Shown here piece by piece: positions 6,341 through 14,690 of a stretch of DNA of 15,751 nucleotides. The notes beneath the pieces are model-generated. The model was not told the origin of the DNA. It made no database searches and saw only the letters and a program-made list of their open reading frames with translations. This DNA comes from an uncultured Sphingomonadaceae bacterium (lineage in GTDB: Bacteria; Pseudomonadota; Alphaproteobacteria; Sphingomonadales; Sphingomonadaceae): the NCBI GenBank assembly GCA_938003725.1, contig CALKXX010000219.1, positions 1-15,751 of the forward strand. Reading direction: 5' to 3'. Position numbers and translations under genes: made by a program. Numbering within the stretch: the stretch's first letter is position 1; every line of letters starts with the position of its first letter.

Positions 6341-7078
6341 TTAGGCGCTTTCGGGTTCGTTTTCCAGCAAAACACCATTTTGTTCACCATTCTCATCAAC
6401 ATCTTTCATTTCCGTTGATACCGAAGCCGCCTCTCCATCAGGGTTTTCTTCGTCGGTTTCCATCTCCATTCTTTCCAGCGCCAAATCCACAGGATCAAGC
6501 AATCCTGCGGCTTTCAGATCATCTATACCCGGTAAATCTCTGCGGCTCTGCAATCCAAAATGAGTCAAGAATTCGGCGGTTGTGGCATATATTAATGGCC
6601 TTCCGGGCACTTCGCGCCGGCCAGCAGGGCGCACCCAACCGGTTTCCATCAGGACATCCAACGTGCCCTTGGCCACCTGAACCCCTCTAATCGCTTCTAT
6701 CTCCGCTCGGCTGACCGGTTCATGATAGGAGATGATGGCTAGTGTTTCCATGCCGGCGCGGCTTAGCTTGCGCAGCTCCGCACGTTCGCGCCTGAGCAAA
6801 TGTGATAAATCGTGGGCAGTCTGAAAATGCCAGCGGTCGCCGGTCTTCAACAGCACAATGCCGCGATGTTCATAATCCCGCTGCAAATCCGCCAGCGCCT
6901 GACGAATATCGATATCTTCGCCAACATAGAGCTTGATATCGGCAAGGGTCATGGGTTTTTCAGAAGCAAATAGCGTCGCTTCCACCGCCCGTACGTCCTG
7001 TTTCACATGGTCCGGCATATCCATGAAAAGACTATCGTCCTCCATCGCCGTTTCTTGATCGTTAATATCTTCAGCCAT
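6341..7078 (-). CDS. scpB: Segregation and condensation protein B
   Basis: ScpB binds the ScpA kleisin and, with SMC, forms the chromosome-condensing SMC-ScpAB complex in the cytoplasm. The 245-residue protein has an acidic N-terminal lead (1-25), then the tandem winged-helix region: VRAVEATLFASEKPMTLADI (29-48), the GWHFQTA-like RWHFQTAHDL (82-91), LSRAGMETLAIISYHEPVSR (104-123) and the RGVQVAKGTLDVLMETGWV segment (130-148), ending at GLQSRRDLPGID. These blocks are the family signature. The last 45 or so residues are a low-complexity acidic tail. Its ATG overlaps the 3' end of scpA by eight bases, so the two are likely translated together. Confidence 0.95.
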   Translation of the reverse strand: MAEDINDQETAMEDDSLFMDMPDHVKQDVRAVEATLFASEKPMTLADIKLYVGEDIDIRQALADLQRDYEHRGIVLLKTGDRWHFQTAHDLSHLLRRERAELRKLSRAGMETLAIISYHEPVSRAEIEAIRGVQVAKGTLDVLMETGWVRPAGRREVPGRPLIYATTAEFLTHFGLQSRRDLPGIDDLKAAGLLDPVDLALERMEMETDEENPDGEAASVSTEMKDVDENGEQNGVLLENEPESA

Positions 7079-7850
7079 TGCTGGTTGCCTTTAGTTTGAG
7101 CGGTGCAAAACTGTGATCCTGTTCCATCACCAATTTCCCTTGCCGCGCCAGTTCCAGTGCAGCGAGGAAACTTGATGCCAGAGCAGATTTACGTAATTCC
7201 GGCGATGCTTCGGCGGGCAGAAATTCGCGAATATCCATCCAGTCGATCGCTTCGCCAAGCATCAACGACACCCGTGCCAACGCATCTTCCAACGTCATCA
7301 CCATACGCTGTTTGACGATATGAATGGCGGGGGCATTGCGCACTTTTACCCGGGAATAGGCGGTGATCAGATCGTAATATTCTGCCTGCCACTGGCGATC
7401 CTTGACCACACGCAGGCCTTCTGGTGCGCCGCGGGCAAATACATCGCGCCCAATACGGTCACGGGCAAGCAGCCGCGATCCAGCCTCCCGCATCGCATTG
7501 AGCCGTTCCAATCGCATTTGCAGACGCAGGGCCAATTCTTCTGGCGATGGATCAACCTCTGGATCTTTGGGGAGGAGCAATCCCGATTTCAGATAGGTCA
7601 ACCAAGCGGCCATGACCAGATAGTCAGCCGCCAATTCCAGTTTTAACATCTGAGCATCAGCGATATATTTCAGATATTGCTGCACCAGCTCCAAGATCGA
7701 TATTTCGCGCAGGTCGACCTTTTGATTGCGCGCGAGGGCCAGCAAAAGATCAAGCGGCCCTTCCCATCCATCAATATTGAGCGTCAGCGCATCTTCTGCC
7801 TCCACGGATTCGGGGGGGAAGAAAAAGCTCTCTGGCTCTTGTTCCGCCAC
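7071..7850 (-). CDS. scpA: Segregation and condensation protein A (kleisin)
   Basis: ScpA is the kleisin that bridges the SMC heads and recruits ScpB. The 259 residues contain the N-terminal family signature WEGPLDLLLALARNQKVDL (29-47), followed by SILELVQQYLKYI and YLVMAAWLTYLKSGLLLP, which form the SMC-neck binding region. The C-terminal winged helix, EAIDWMDIREFLP...SSFLAALELARQGKL, binds the SMC head. The start is GTG at 7848-7850, overlapping the nagZ stop by one base (TAGTG); no better in-frame start precedes the conserved region. Its stop overlaps scpB. The nagZ-scpA-scpB junctions are all coupled. Confidence 0.95.
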   Translation of the reverse strand: MAEQEPESFFFPPESVEAEDALTLNIDGWEGPLDLLLALARNQKVDLREISILELVQQYLKYIADAQMLKLELAADYLVMAAWLTYLKSGLLLPKDPEVDPSPEELALRLQMRLERLNAMREAGSRLLARDRIGRDVFARGAPEGLRVVKDRQWQAEYYDLITAYSRVKVRNAPAIHIVKQRMVMTLEDALARVSLMLGEAIDWMDIREFLPAEASPELRKSALASSFLAALELARQGKLVMEQDHSFAPLKLKATSNG

Positions 7851-8857
7851 TATGCCGCCGCCAAAAGTGCGTCACGCTGAGCGAGCAGTTCAGCAAAAGG
7901 AGCGGGTTGACGGTCTTTGTCAAGTGTTGCCATCGCCCGGTTCAACCGTTCTAGCGGTTTTTCTCCGATATCGCCAAGCAGGTTGGCAATATCCTCCATC
8001 TCGTCCATCCGGCCCCAACAGTTGAGCGCAATATCACAGCCCGCAGCAACGACATCTCGCGCACGCTCCGGCACTTCGCCTTTCAGCGCTTTCATATCCA
8101 AATCATCGGAAAATAACAGGCCATCAAAGCCGATCTGTTCCCTGATGATTTCGCCGATTATTGTTGGTGACAAGCTGGCACAATACTCCTCATCCCAGGC
8201 CGGATAAACGATATGCGCCGTCATCCCCATCGGCACGTCCGACAAAGCTTTAAATGGTGCAATATCGGTTTCCAGTTCCTCGAGTGAAGCACTGACCCGG
8301 GGCAATTCCATATGGCTATCGACAACCGCGCGCCCATGTCCCGGCATATGTTTGACCACGCTCACAACGCCGCCCCGTTTCTGCCCATCAATCACCGCAC
8401 GACCCAGCGCCGCAACCTGCATGGGATTACTGCCCATGGCCCGGTCACCAATTGCCGCCACCGTTTCGGGCTGGCGCACGTCGAGCAATGGCAGACAGTT
8501 AACCGTGATACCGACCTCGCGGAGGCTTTCTCCCAAGGCTTGCGCATTAAGCCGCGCTGCCTCAATCGCCGTTGCCGGCGCGATATCATAGAGTTTGTCA
8601 AAAACTTCACCAGAAGGGAATTTCGGCCAAACCGGCTCGGTCATCCGCTGAACCCGGCCGCCTTCCTGATCGATCAATATGGCAAGATCATCCCGGCCGT
8701 GCAGATTCCGCAGATCGTCGGTCAACGCACGTAGCTGCGCCTTGCTCTCAATATTGCGCGCGAACACAATATATCCGGCGGGATCACTTTCCCGAAAGAA
8801 GCTTTTCTCATCATCGGTCAGGCTAAGGCCCGACGTCCCGAATATAACCGGTTTCAT
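7850..8857 (-). CDS. nagZ: Beta-N-acetylhexosaminidase, GH3 family
   Basis: NagZ is a cytoplasmic glycosidase that removes N-acetylglucosamine from anhydromuropeptides during peptidoglycan recycling. Where an AmpC/AmpR system exists, its product helps signal beta-lactamase induction. The 335 residues (341 in E. coli) show DQEGGRVQR (63-71), the KHMPGHG loop (169-175), the Asp-His dyad DSH (180-182) acting as general acid/base, and the nucleophile Asp251 in FSDDLDM. No signal peptide is present, consistent with a cytoplasmic site. The ATG at 8855-8857 has only a weak GGA upstream. The gap of 109 bases to the SPOR gene contains a single DnaA-box-like TTATCCACA and short imperfect inverted repeats, but no clear terminator or promoter. 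Confidence 0.95.
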   Translation of the reverse strand: MKPVIFGTSGLSLTDDEKSFFRESDPAGYIVFARNIESKAQLRALTDDLRNLHGRDDLAILIDQEGGRVQRMTEPVWPKFPSGEVFDKLYDIAPATAIEAARLNAQALGESLREVGITVNCLPLLDVRQPETVAAIGDRAMGSNPMQVAALGRAVIDGQKRGGVVSVVKHMPGHGRAVVDSHMELPRVSASLEELETDIAPFKALSDVPMGMTAHIVYPAWDEEYCASLSPTIIGEIIREQIGFDGLLFSDDLDMKALKGEVPERARDVVAAGCDIALNCWGRMDEMEDIANLLGDIGEKPLERLNRAMATLDKDRQPAPFAELLAQRDALLAAA

Positions 8858-8966
8858 CTGCTATCCATCCGAACGCAACACAATCAGGTTATTAATGGGG
8901 AGTCCGGAAGTTCGGGTAAAGCGGAAACCGCCCTTATCCACAGCGAATCCCCACGAATCATGTGGT

Positions 8967-9614
8967 TTAACGGACGACCATGCAGCTTTCTCCTGCGGCT
9001 TTCAGGCCATTGCATACCGATTGTGCCTGCTCCGCATCAGGCGCGACCGCGTTCAGACGATAAATCGTTCCGCCATCCACCGCACCGCGCACAATCTTCT
9101 TGGGCAAAGAGCCAATCGATTCAAACCTTCGTGCAAAACCGGCCCAAGAGCGATCGGCAAGTCCAGCGGTACTAAACGCACCTAGTTGAATCATCACACC
9201 GCCAGTTGTCGAGGCACCATCACCGGTCGACGCAGCCGGAGTTTTCTTTATCGGGGCTTCCGTCGGCGCGTTGGTTCCCAATTTGGCGGTCGTATCTTTG
9301 CCTTCACTAGCGGCAAAACTGGCGTCGCCTTCACCTTCGAATTTTTTGGCCTGCGGATCATCAGGGCGTACCTTATAATCGCCCTCTTGCGCAGCGATAA
9401 GCTCTCCATCCCCGTTCAAACCGCCATTGTCTCGCGCTTGAAGCCAATAGATACCGCCGACGATGGCGGCGAGCAAGACCAGTCCGCACAGCACAAATAA
9501 CGCGACACGCATCGGTGAATATTCACCCTCACCATCATAATCATCTGCAGATTCCAGCCAAGGTAAGCGATCCTCGTCATCCAGATCCAGGCTATCACGA
9601 TTTACGTCCGACAT
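8967..9614 (-). CDS. SPOR-domain inner-membrane protein
   Basis: A bitopic membrane protein of 215 residues: a cytoplasmic acidic N-terminus (1-34), one membrane helix (about 35-58), a low-complexity Ala/Thr/Gly linker (about 60-137) and a C-terminal SPOR domain (about 138-215, starting GGVMIQLGAFST). SPOR domains bind denuded septal glycan strands, so it probably localises to the division site. This layout is found in FtsN-like and other SPOR proteins, and the sphingomonad copy next to argS is usually annotated simply as a SPOR-domain protein. The ATG at 9612-9614 has GGAG six bases upstream, so I prefer it over an in-frame GTG at 9624-9626. The gene follows argS by 21 bases and shares a cell-wall theme with nagZ. 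Confidence 0.9.
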   Translation of the reverse strand: MSDVNRDSLDLDDEDRLPWLESADDYDGEGEYSPMRVALFVLCGLVLLAAIVGGIYWLQARDNGGLNGDGELIAAQEGDYKVRPDDPQAKKFEGEGDASFAASEGKDTTAKLGTNAPTEAPIKKTPAASTGDGASTTGGVMIQLGAFSTAGLADRSWAGFARRFESIGSLPKKIVRGAVDGGTIYRLNAVAPDAEQAQSVCNGLKAAGESCMVVR

Positions 9615-9635
9615 TTCGGGCTCCACTCCATCAAA

Positions 9636-11357
9636 CTACATCTTTTCGGCGGCTTCCACCCCCATGAGAGAAAGACCGTTCTTAACTGTCTGCCCGATAT
9701 TTTTGGCTAAGAAAAGCCTAGCTGATGTAATTTCCGGGGCATTAACCATTATGATCCGCTTTTCAGGCCGATCATTGCCCAAATTATAGAAGCTGTGAAA
9801 CGCCGCTGCGAGGTCGTTTAGATAGAAAGCGACTCGATGTGGCTCTCGCGCCGCCGCTGCTGATTCGACGATTCGTGGAAATTGCGCTGCCAGTTTGATC
9901 AAGTCGAAATCTTCTGATTCAAGCAGATCAAGATGCTTGTCTGATGGAGATATATCTTCTTCCGCCGCCTTGCGCAGGATCGATTGAATTCTTGCATGGG
10001 CATATTGCACATAAAATACTGGATTATCACGTGATGCATCCATGACCTTTGCAAAGTCAAAATCCATTTGAGCGTCTGCTTTGCGTGTGAGCATGGTAAA
10101 ACGCACCACATCTTTACCGACCTCTTCTACAACATCGGCAATCGTCACAAAGTTACCAGAACGCTTCGACATTTTTTCCGGTACACCGTTGCGCATTAGA
10201 TGCACCATCTGAACCAGTTTAACGTCAAACTTGGTTTTGCCTTCGGTAAGAGCCAAAACCGCCGCCTTTATCCGCTTAACCGTGCCCGAATGATCCGCAC
10301 CCCAGATATCGATTAACTCATCAGCCGATTGCGCCTTTTGAAAATGATAGGCCAGATCACCGCCAAAATAGGTCCATTTGCCGTCAGATTTCTTGATCGG
10401 GCGATCCTGATCGTCGCCAAATTGGGTCGACCGGAACAAGGGCAGTTCAACCGGCTCCCAATCATCAACCGTCTTGCCTTTGGGCTTTTCCAGTTCGCCA
10501 TCATAGACCAAGTCACGGGACCGCAGCTCTGCTTCCGCCGCATCTGCTTTACCAGCATCGTGCAGATCAGCCTCGGAGGAGAATATATCATGCTTGATAC
10601 CCAGCAATGCGAGATCACGGCGGATCATATCCATCATCTTGGCGACCGCTTCTCTGCGGAAAATCAGCAACCATTCGCTTTCCGGCGCCGTCCGGTATTT
10701 GTCGCCAAATTGCTGAGCAAGCGCTTCGCCGACCGGCTTTAGATATTCGCCGGGATACAGTCCCTCAGGAATGTCACCGATGTCCTCGCCCAGCGCTTCA
10801 AGATATCGCAGGTGAGCAGAACGCGCCAGCGTATCGACCTGAGACCCTGCATCATTCACGTAATATTCGCGAATGACCTTGTGCCCGATAGATTCCAGCA
10901 AATCGGCCAATGCGTCACCCACAACCGCACCGCGGCAATGCCCCATATGCATTGGACCAGTGGGATTAGCGGATACATATTCGACATTGACGGTAATGCC
11001 ACTGCCCACATTGGAACGCCCATAATCTGCGCCTAGGCTGGCAATTTGGCAAAGTTCCTCGATCAACACCGCGTCGCTCAGGCGCATGTTGATAAATCCC
11101 GGCCCCGCCATATCAGCCGAAGTGACATCATCTAGCGCTTCCAATTTGGCGACAATCTTCTCCGCCAAATCACGGGGTTTCATTCCGGCCGCCTTGGATA
11201 AAACCATCGCGGCATTGGTGGACATATCACCATGTGAAGGATCACGCGGCGGTTCCAGCGTAATGTTTTTTCGATCCAACCCATCCGTCAATACGCCGTC
11301 ACGGACAAGGCTGTTCAATGCGTCGTCAATATGTTTCTGAAATTTGGGGAAGAGCAT
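9636..11357 (-). CDS. argS: Arginyl-tRNA synthetase
   Basis: ArgRS, a class I aminoacyl-tRNA synthetase, charges tRNA-Arg in the cytoplasm. The 573 residues match the family length (577 in E. coli). An N-terminal tRNA-D-loop recognition domain (about 1-110) is followed by the Rossmann core with the HIGH-type motif HMGH in NPTGPMHMGHCRGAV (131-145). A KMSKR motif follows at 395-399, which E. coli ArgRS lacks but many orthologues have. The DALR anticodon-binding domain is C-terminal (about 450-573). The start at 11355-11357 has no strong Shine-Dalgarno sequence. The 75-base gap after the upstream lipoprotein gene is AT-rich near the start (TATATATTTAT) and may hold a promoter, but no matching -35 box is evident. 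Confidence 0.97.
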   Translation of the reverse strand: MLFPKFQKHIDDALNSLVRDGVLTDGLDRKNITLEPPRDPSHGDMSTNAAMVLSKAAGMKPRDLAEKIVAKLEALDDVTSADMAGPGFINMRLSDAVLIEELCQIASLGADYGRSNVGSGITVNVEYVSANPTGPMHMGHCRGAVVGDALADLLESIGHKVIREYYVNDAGSQVDTLARSAHLRYLEALGEDIGDIPEGLYPGEYLKPVGEALAQQFGDKYRTAPESEWLLIFRREAVAKMMDMIRRDLALLGIKHDIFSSEADLHDAGKADAAEAELRSRDLVYDGELEKPKGKTVDDWEPVELPLFRSTQFGDDQDRPIKKSDGKWTYFGGDLAYHFQKAQSADELIDIWGADHSGTVKRIKAAVLALTEGKTKFDVKLVQMVHLMRNGVPEKMSKRSGNFVTIADVVEEVGKDVVRFTMLTRKADAQMDFDFAKVMDASRDNPVFYVQYAHARIQSILRKAAEEDISPSDKHLDLLESEDFDLIKLAAQFPRIVESAAAAREPHRVAFYLNDLAAAFHSFYNLGNDRPEKRIIMVNAPEITSARLFLAKNIGQTVKNGLSLMGVEAAEKM

Positions 11358-11421
11358 GGCATCAACTCGATAAATATATAGAATCAGCCAGCCCGGGATT
11401 TGCGAGCTGACGTGGGTTCAA

Positions 11422-11436
11422 ATAAAATAATTTTAT
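11422..11436. repeat. AT-rich perfect palindrome at the lipoprotein gene end
   Basis: ATAAAAT-A-ATTTTAT is a perfect 7-base inverted repeat with a single central base. It overlaps the TAA stop of the lipoprotein gene (11433-11435) and lies upstream of argS. With only A-T pairs it is a poor terminator stem; a protein site or chance are both possible. Confidence 0.4.
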
Positions 11437-12080
11437 CGGGTAGCGTTATACTGCAGCTGTGCCGAACTCAACTGAAAGCCTATCAGCATTTCAAATGTGG
11501 AGCGCGCGACCGAGGCTTTAACCGCCGGATCCGCCAAAGGATCAAGCGCAGCATCCGGATCCCCGGCTTTCCGCCGCCTAGTTAGTTTTTCGATCACATC
11601 TTCCGGCAAACGAGCGGCCGATGCATCGATATAGGAGGCTGCCTTTCCGGCGCTCGATGCCCGGTATTGACCGTCGGCAAATTGCAATGTGACGGTATTC
11701 ACCCGCTTGGCAACAACGGCCGTACCGCCTTGTATAACCGACGAGAAATAGGGGATAGTAACGGTGCGCGCACCATTTGGCCGGGACCGAACGGCATATA
11801 CATCAAATGTCGCTTCGCTATAGATTTTCGCGCCTTCGTTGTTGCAGGTGGACCGGACATTGGTAATGTGTGCCACCACATCAATCGCATTTGCATCGGT
11901 GCTGTTCACCGGATCAAAAATGGTGATATCGCCAGTATGATCGGGCACGGCAACGGCCGGACATCCGGATCGCGTTACGGTAATTCCGACGCCTGAGCTT
12001 ACATCAAGCTGTCCATCTCTTGCACAGCCAGATACGGCCAGAATAGCAAAGCCAGCTAATATTACCTTACTCGATCTCAC
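11433..12080 (-). CDS. Predicted lipoprotein of unknown function
   Basis: I do not recognise a named family. From the GTG at 12078-12080 the product is 215 residues, with a lipoprotein signal peptide: basic RSSK, a hydrophobic core (6-16) and lipobox VSGC with Cys19, so it is probably anchored in a cell-envelope membrane. The mature part is soluble and beta-rich in appearance, with segments such as GDITIFDPVNS and IDVVAHITNVRSTC. It contains two further Cys (about 40 and 78) that could pair, and a charged RRRKAGDPDAALDPLADP stretch near 165-182. I chose GTG because AAGGA lies seven bases upstream and it gives a compact signal peptide; an in-frame ATG at 12114-12116 would add 12 mostly charged residues. 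It is divergent from ispH across 169 bases and is the first gene before argS. Confidence 0.75.
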   Translation of the reverse strand: MRSSKVILAGFAILAVSGCARDGQLDVSSGVGITVTRSGCPAVAVPDHTGDITIFDPVNSTDANAIDVVAHITNVRSTCNNEGAKIYSEATFDVYAVRSRPNGARTVTIPYFSSVIQGGTAVVAKRVNTVTLQFADGQYRASSAGKAASYIDASAARLPEDVIEKLTRRRKAGDPDAALDPLADPAVKASVARSTFEMLIGFQLSSAQLQYNATR

Positions 12081-12249
12081 ATCCCGTTCCTTGTATCTGT
12101 TCCTGCTGAGAGCCATTTAAATTGTCGTACATGGAATATACGAACGAACATCTCGCAATCCCTTATCGGTGCCTTTAAAAGGGTGCAACCGTCCACAAGA
12201 TGAACGGACAGTCTTTTCGCCGCTTTCGTTTTTCTCTAAGGCCATCATC

Positions 12250-13209
12250 ATGAATCACTCAAAAAACGAAAAACCCCGGATTTGCTTACTTGTAGCCGCA
12301 CCTCGCGGCTTTTGTGCCGGCGTGGATCGTGCCATAAAGATCGTTGAACTGGCCATTAAAAAATATGGCCCACCCGTCTATGTACGCCATGAAATTGTGC
12401 ACAACCGCTATGTGGTGGACCAATTGAAGATGCAGGGCGCTATATTTGTCGAAGAACTGGATGAGGTGCCCGATGGCATTCCGGTTGTGTTTTCAGCCCA
12501 CGGCGTTCCCAAAGCGGTTCCCCACAAGGCGGAAGAACGCGGCTTGGAATATCTCGACGCGACCTGTCCGCTGGTATCCAAAGTCCACCGGCAGGCCGAA
12601 CGCCAAGTCGAGGCCGGCAATCACATATTGTTCGTAGGGCATGCCAATCACCCAGAGGTGATCGGCACATTCGGCCAAGTTGAAACGGGCAAAATGACTC
12701 TGGTCGAAACATTGGCGGACGTTACTGCGCTCCGCCCTGAAAACCCCGAGAAGCTATCTTATCTGACACAAACGACATTGTCGGTAGACGATACGCATGA
12801 AATTATTGCGGCTTTGATAGAACGTTTCCCAAATATCGTCGGACCGAAGGGGGAGGATATTTGCTACGCCACTTCCAACCGGCAGGAAGCCGTAAAGAAT
12901 ATTGCGGCCTCTAGTGATCTGGTGTTGGTCATTGGCGCGCCCAATAGCTCCAACAGCCTGCGCCTGGTGGAAGTTGCCGAGCGTGAAGGCACAGATGCCC
13001 ATTTGATCCAGCGAGCATCAGAAATTGATCTGGATTGGCTCGACGGTGTAGGTACGGTCGGCCTTACGGCCGGGGCATCAGCACCAGAGGTTCTGGTACG
13101 CGAAGTCGTCGATTATCTGTCCGAACATTATGTTGTGGACGAAAACAAAGTCCGAACCGTCGATGAAGGCATGACATTCAAGCTACCGCGCGGGCTTGAG
13201 ATAGCCTAG
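12250..13209 (+). CDS. ispH: 4-hydroxy-3-methylbut-2-enyl diphosphate reductase
   Basis: IspH (LytB) is the last enzyme of the MEP isoprenoid pathway. Using a 4Fe-4S cluster, it reduces HMBPP to isopentenyl and dimethylallyl diphosphate in the cytoplasm. The 319-residue protein has the three cluster cysteines Cys22 (GFCAGV), Cys106 (DATCPL) and Cys205 (ICYATSNRQ). It also has substrate-binding His51 (EIVHNR), His84 (FSAHGVP) and His134 with the catalytic Glu136 in HANHPEVIGT. I chose the ATG at 12250-12252, eight residues before the first conserved strand, with AAGG about nine bases upstream; an upstream in-frame start at 12169 adds residues not typical of the family. The stop overlaps the thrB GTG start (TAGTG). 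The upstream 169 bases are the divergent promoter region, with no confident -35/-10 pair. Confidence 0.97.
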   Translation: MNHSKNEKPRICLLVAAPRGFCAGVDRAIKIVELAIKKYGPPVYVRHEIVHNRYVVDQLKMQGAIFVEELDEVPDGIPVVFSAHGVPKAVPHKAEERGLEYLDATCPLVSKVHRQAERQVEAGNHILFVGHANHPEVIGTFGQVETGKMTLVETLADVTALRPENPEKLSYLTQTTLSVDDTHEIIAALIERFPNIVGPKGEDICYATSNRQEAVKNIAASSDLVLVIGAPNSSNSLRLVEVAEREGTDAHLIQRASEIDLDWLDGVGTVGLTAGASAPEVLVREVVDYLSEHYVVDENKVRTVDEGMTFKLPRGLEIA

Positions 13210-14168
13210 TGGCGGTCTACACTAAAGTCAGTGCCGAGCAGATCGCCGCCTTTTTGAAACGATTTGAAGTCGGACAACTTGTCTCTGTAAAGGGCATTGC
13301 CGAAGGTGTTGAAAACAGCAATTACCTGCTCGAAACGGATCAATCCCGATTTATTTTGACGCTGTATGAAAAAAGGGTCGACCCAAAAGATCTGCCATTT
13401 TTCATCAGCCTGCTAGATCATCTTTCCGCAAAAGGCTGTCCGGTTCCACCGGTAATCGCGGATATTGCGGGTGAACAGATCCATGAACTTTGCGGAAAAT
13501 TTGCGTGCCTGATTGCCTTTCTCCCGGGTGTCTCTGTGAGCACGCCAACCCCCGGTCAGGCCGCCTCCGCCGGACGGGCGTTGGGAGGAATGCACCTGGC
13601 CGCCAGAGATTTTGCTGGAACACGACAAAATAATATGGACCGGACAGAATGGGACAAACTGGCCGCGAGTTGCGGCGCAGATGAATTAAATGCCATTTCC
13701 GAGGGTTTGAACGATCTTGTCCAAACAGAACTGCGCGCATTGGAAAAGGAGTGGCCCATGCATTTACCGCATGCCGTCATTCATGCCGATCTGTTTCCAG
13801 ACAATGCCCTGATGCTGGGCGATGAAGTCACCGGCATCATCGACTTTTATTTCTCGTGCACCGATATCCGTGCCTATGATCTGGCCGTGACCCACACGGC
13901 ATGGTGTTTTTCGGATGACGGCGAAACATTTGATCAGCATATTTCGGACGCTTTGATCACGGGATATAAAGACAGTTTTGGATTGTCCGGCGCAGAGCGA
14001 GAGGCACTGCCGATATTGGCACGCGGCGCCGCATTAAGGTTCCTGCTCACCCGTGCCTATGACTGGATCAATACGCCGGCCGATGCGCTGGTTACGCGAA
14101 AGGACCCGCTCGCCTTTCTAAACCGCCTGAAATTTTATCAACAACATCGGAATATTTTTACCGCATGA
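13209..14168 (+). CDS. thrB: Homoserine kinase (ThrB, aminoglycoside-phosphotransferase fold)
   Basis: Homoserine kinase phosphorylates L-homoserine with ATP in threonine synthesis. This 319-residue form is the alphaproteobacterial/pseudomonad type with the APH kinase fold, not the GHMP type of E. coli. It shows an N-terminal lobe with GVENSNYLLET (33-43), the catalytic loop HADLFPDN (192-199; Asp194 as base, Asn199 as metal ligand) and the DFG-equivalent IIDFYF (210-215, Asp212). The length is typical. Translation starts at GTG 13209-13211, sharing one base with the ispH stop, and its own stop overlaps the rnhA start (ATGA). The gene is therefore likely expressed only as part of the ispH-thrB-rnhA operon. 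Confidence 0.94.
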   Translation: MAVYTKVSAEQIAAFLKRFEVGQLVSVKGIAEGVENSNYLLETDQSRFILTLYEKRVDPKDLPFFISLLDHLSAKGCPVPPVIADIAGEQIHELCGKFACLIAFLPGVSVSTPTPGQAASAGRALGGMHLAARDFAGTRQNNMDRTEWDKLAASCGADELNAISEGLNDLVQTELRALEKEWPMHLPHAVIHADLFPDNALMLGDEVTGIIDFYFSCTDIRAYDLAVTHTAWCFSDDGETFDQHISDALITGYKDSFGLSGAEREALPILARGAALRFLLTRAYDWINTPADALVTRKDPLAFLNRLKFYQQHRNIFTA

Positions 14169-14608
14169 GTGAACTTCAATATGTCGAAATCGCAACAGAT
14201 GGCGCGTGCAAGGGCAATCCCGGTCCCGGCGGATGGGGTGCGCTCATCCGCTATGGCGACACGGAAAAGGAAATTTCAGGCGGCGAGCCGGAAACAACCA
14301 ATAACCGGATGGAACTGCGCGCCGCCATCGAAGCCCTCAATGCGTTAAAACGCCCGTGCAAGGTGAAGCTATCGATCGACAGCACCTATGTGAAAGACGG
14401 CATTACCAAGTGGATTTTTGGCTGGCAGAAAAATGGCTGGAGAACCGCCGCAAAAAAACCGGTAAAAAATGCCGATCTGTGGCAAGACTTGCTGAAAGCG
14501 GTTGAACCGCACGAAATAGAATGGTGCTGGGTAAAGGGGCATGCCGGTGATCCGGATAATGAGCGCGCAGACCTGTTGGCCAGCAATGCTGCAATGGCGG
14601 CGTTCTGA
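14165..14608 (+). CDS. rnhA: Ribonuclease HI
   Basis: RNase HI cleaves the RNA strand of RNA-DNA hybrids during replication and repair. The 147-residue protein has the full catalytic set: Asp12 (ATDGACKGNPGPGGWG), Glu50 (TTNNRMELRA), Asp72 (SIDSTYV), the His loop KGHAGDPDNERAD with His126, and Asp136. The basic handle KWIFGWQKNGWRTAAKKPVKN (82-102), which binds the hybrid, is also present. It overlaps thrB by four bases and is the last gene of the operon, followed 30 bases later by a strong terminator. Confidence 0.97.
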   Translation: MSELQYVEIATDGACKGNPGPGGWGALIRYGDTEKEISGGEPETTNNRMELRAAIEALNALKRPCKVKLSIDSTYVKDGITKWIFGWQKNGWRTAAKKPVKNADLWQDLLKAVEPHEIEWCWVKGHAGDPDNERADLLASNAAMAAF

Positions 14609-14638
14609 CAAACATTTGAACCGTTATCACTGACAATA

Positions 14639-14671
14639 AAAAACCCACCGGATGTTCACCAGCGGGTTTTT
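14639..14671. terminator. Bidirectional intrinsic terminator between rnhA and the PEP-CTERM gene
   Basis: AAAAACCC (14639-14646) pairs with GGGTTTTT (14664-14671). The inner stem continues imperfectly with two mismatches. It reads as a GC stem with a T-run on both strands, so it can end both the ispH-thrB-rnhA transcript and the convergent PEP-CTERM transcript, whose stop is at 14691. Confidence 0.85.
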
Positions 14672-14690
14672 CAAAAATAATATCTGATGT

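Noticed and set aside
8934..8942. Perfect DnaA box TTATCCACA between nagZ and the SPOR gene
   Set aside because: A single box with no cluster, no AT-rich unwinding region and no replication genes nearby is not evidence for an origin; a 9-mer of this kind occurs by chance.
11410..11425. GGGTTCAAAT, resembling a tRNA T-arm
   Set aside because: No matching acceptor stem, anticodon arm or CCA-type end is present around it.
12169..12249. Upstream in-frame start for ispH
   Set aside because: The added 27 residues are not found in IspH proteins as I know them, and the ATG at 12250 is well placed before the first conserved strand.
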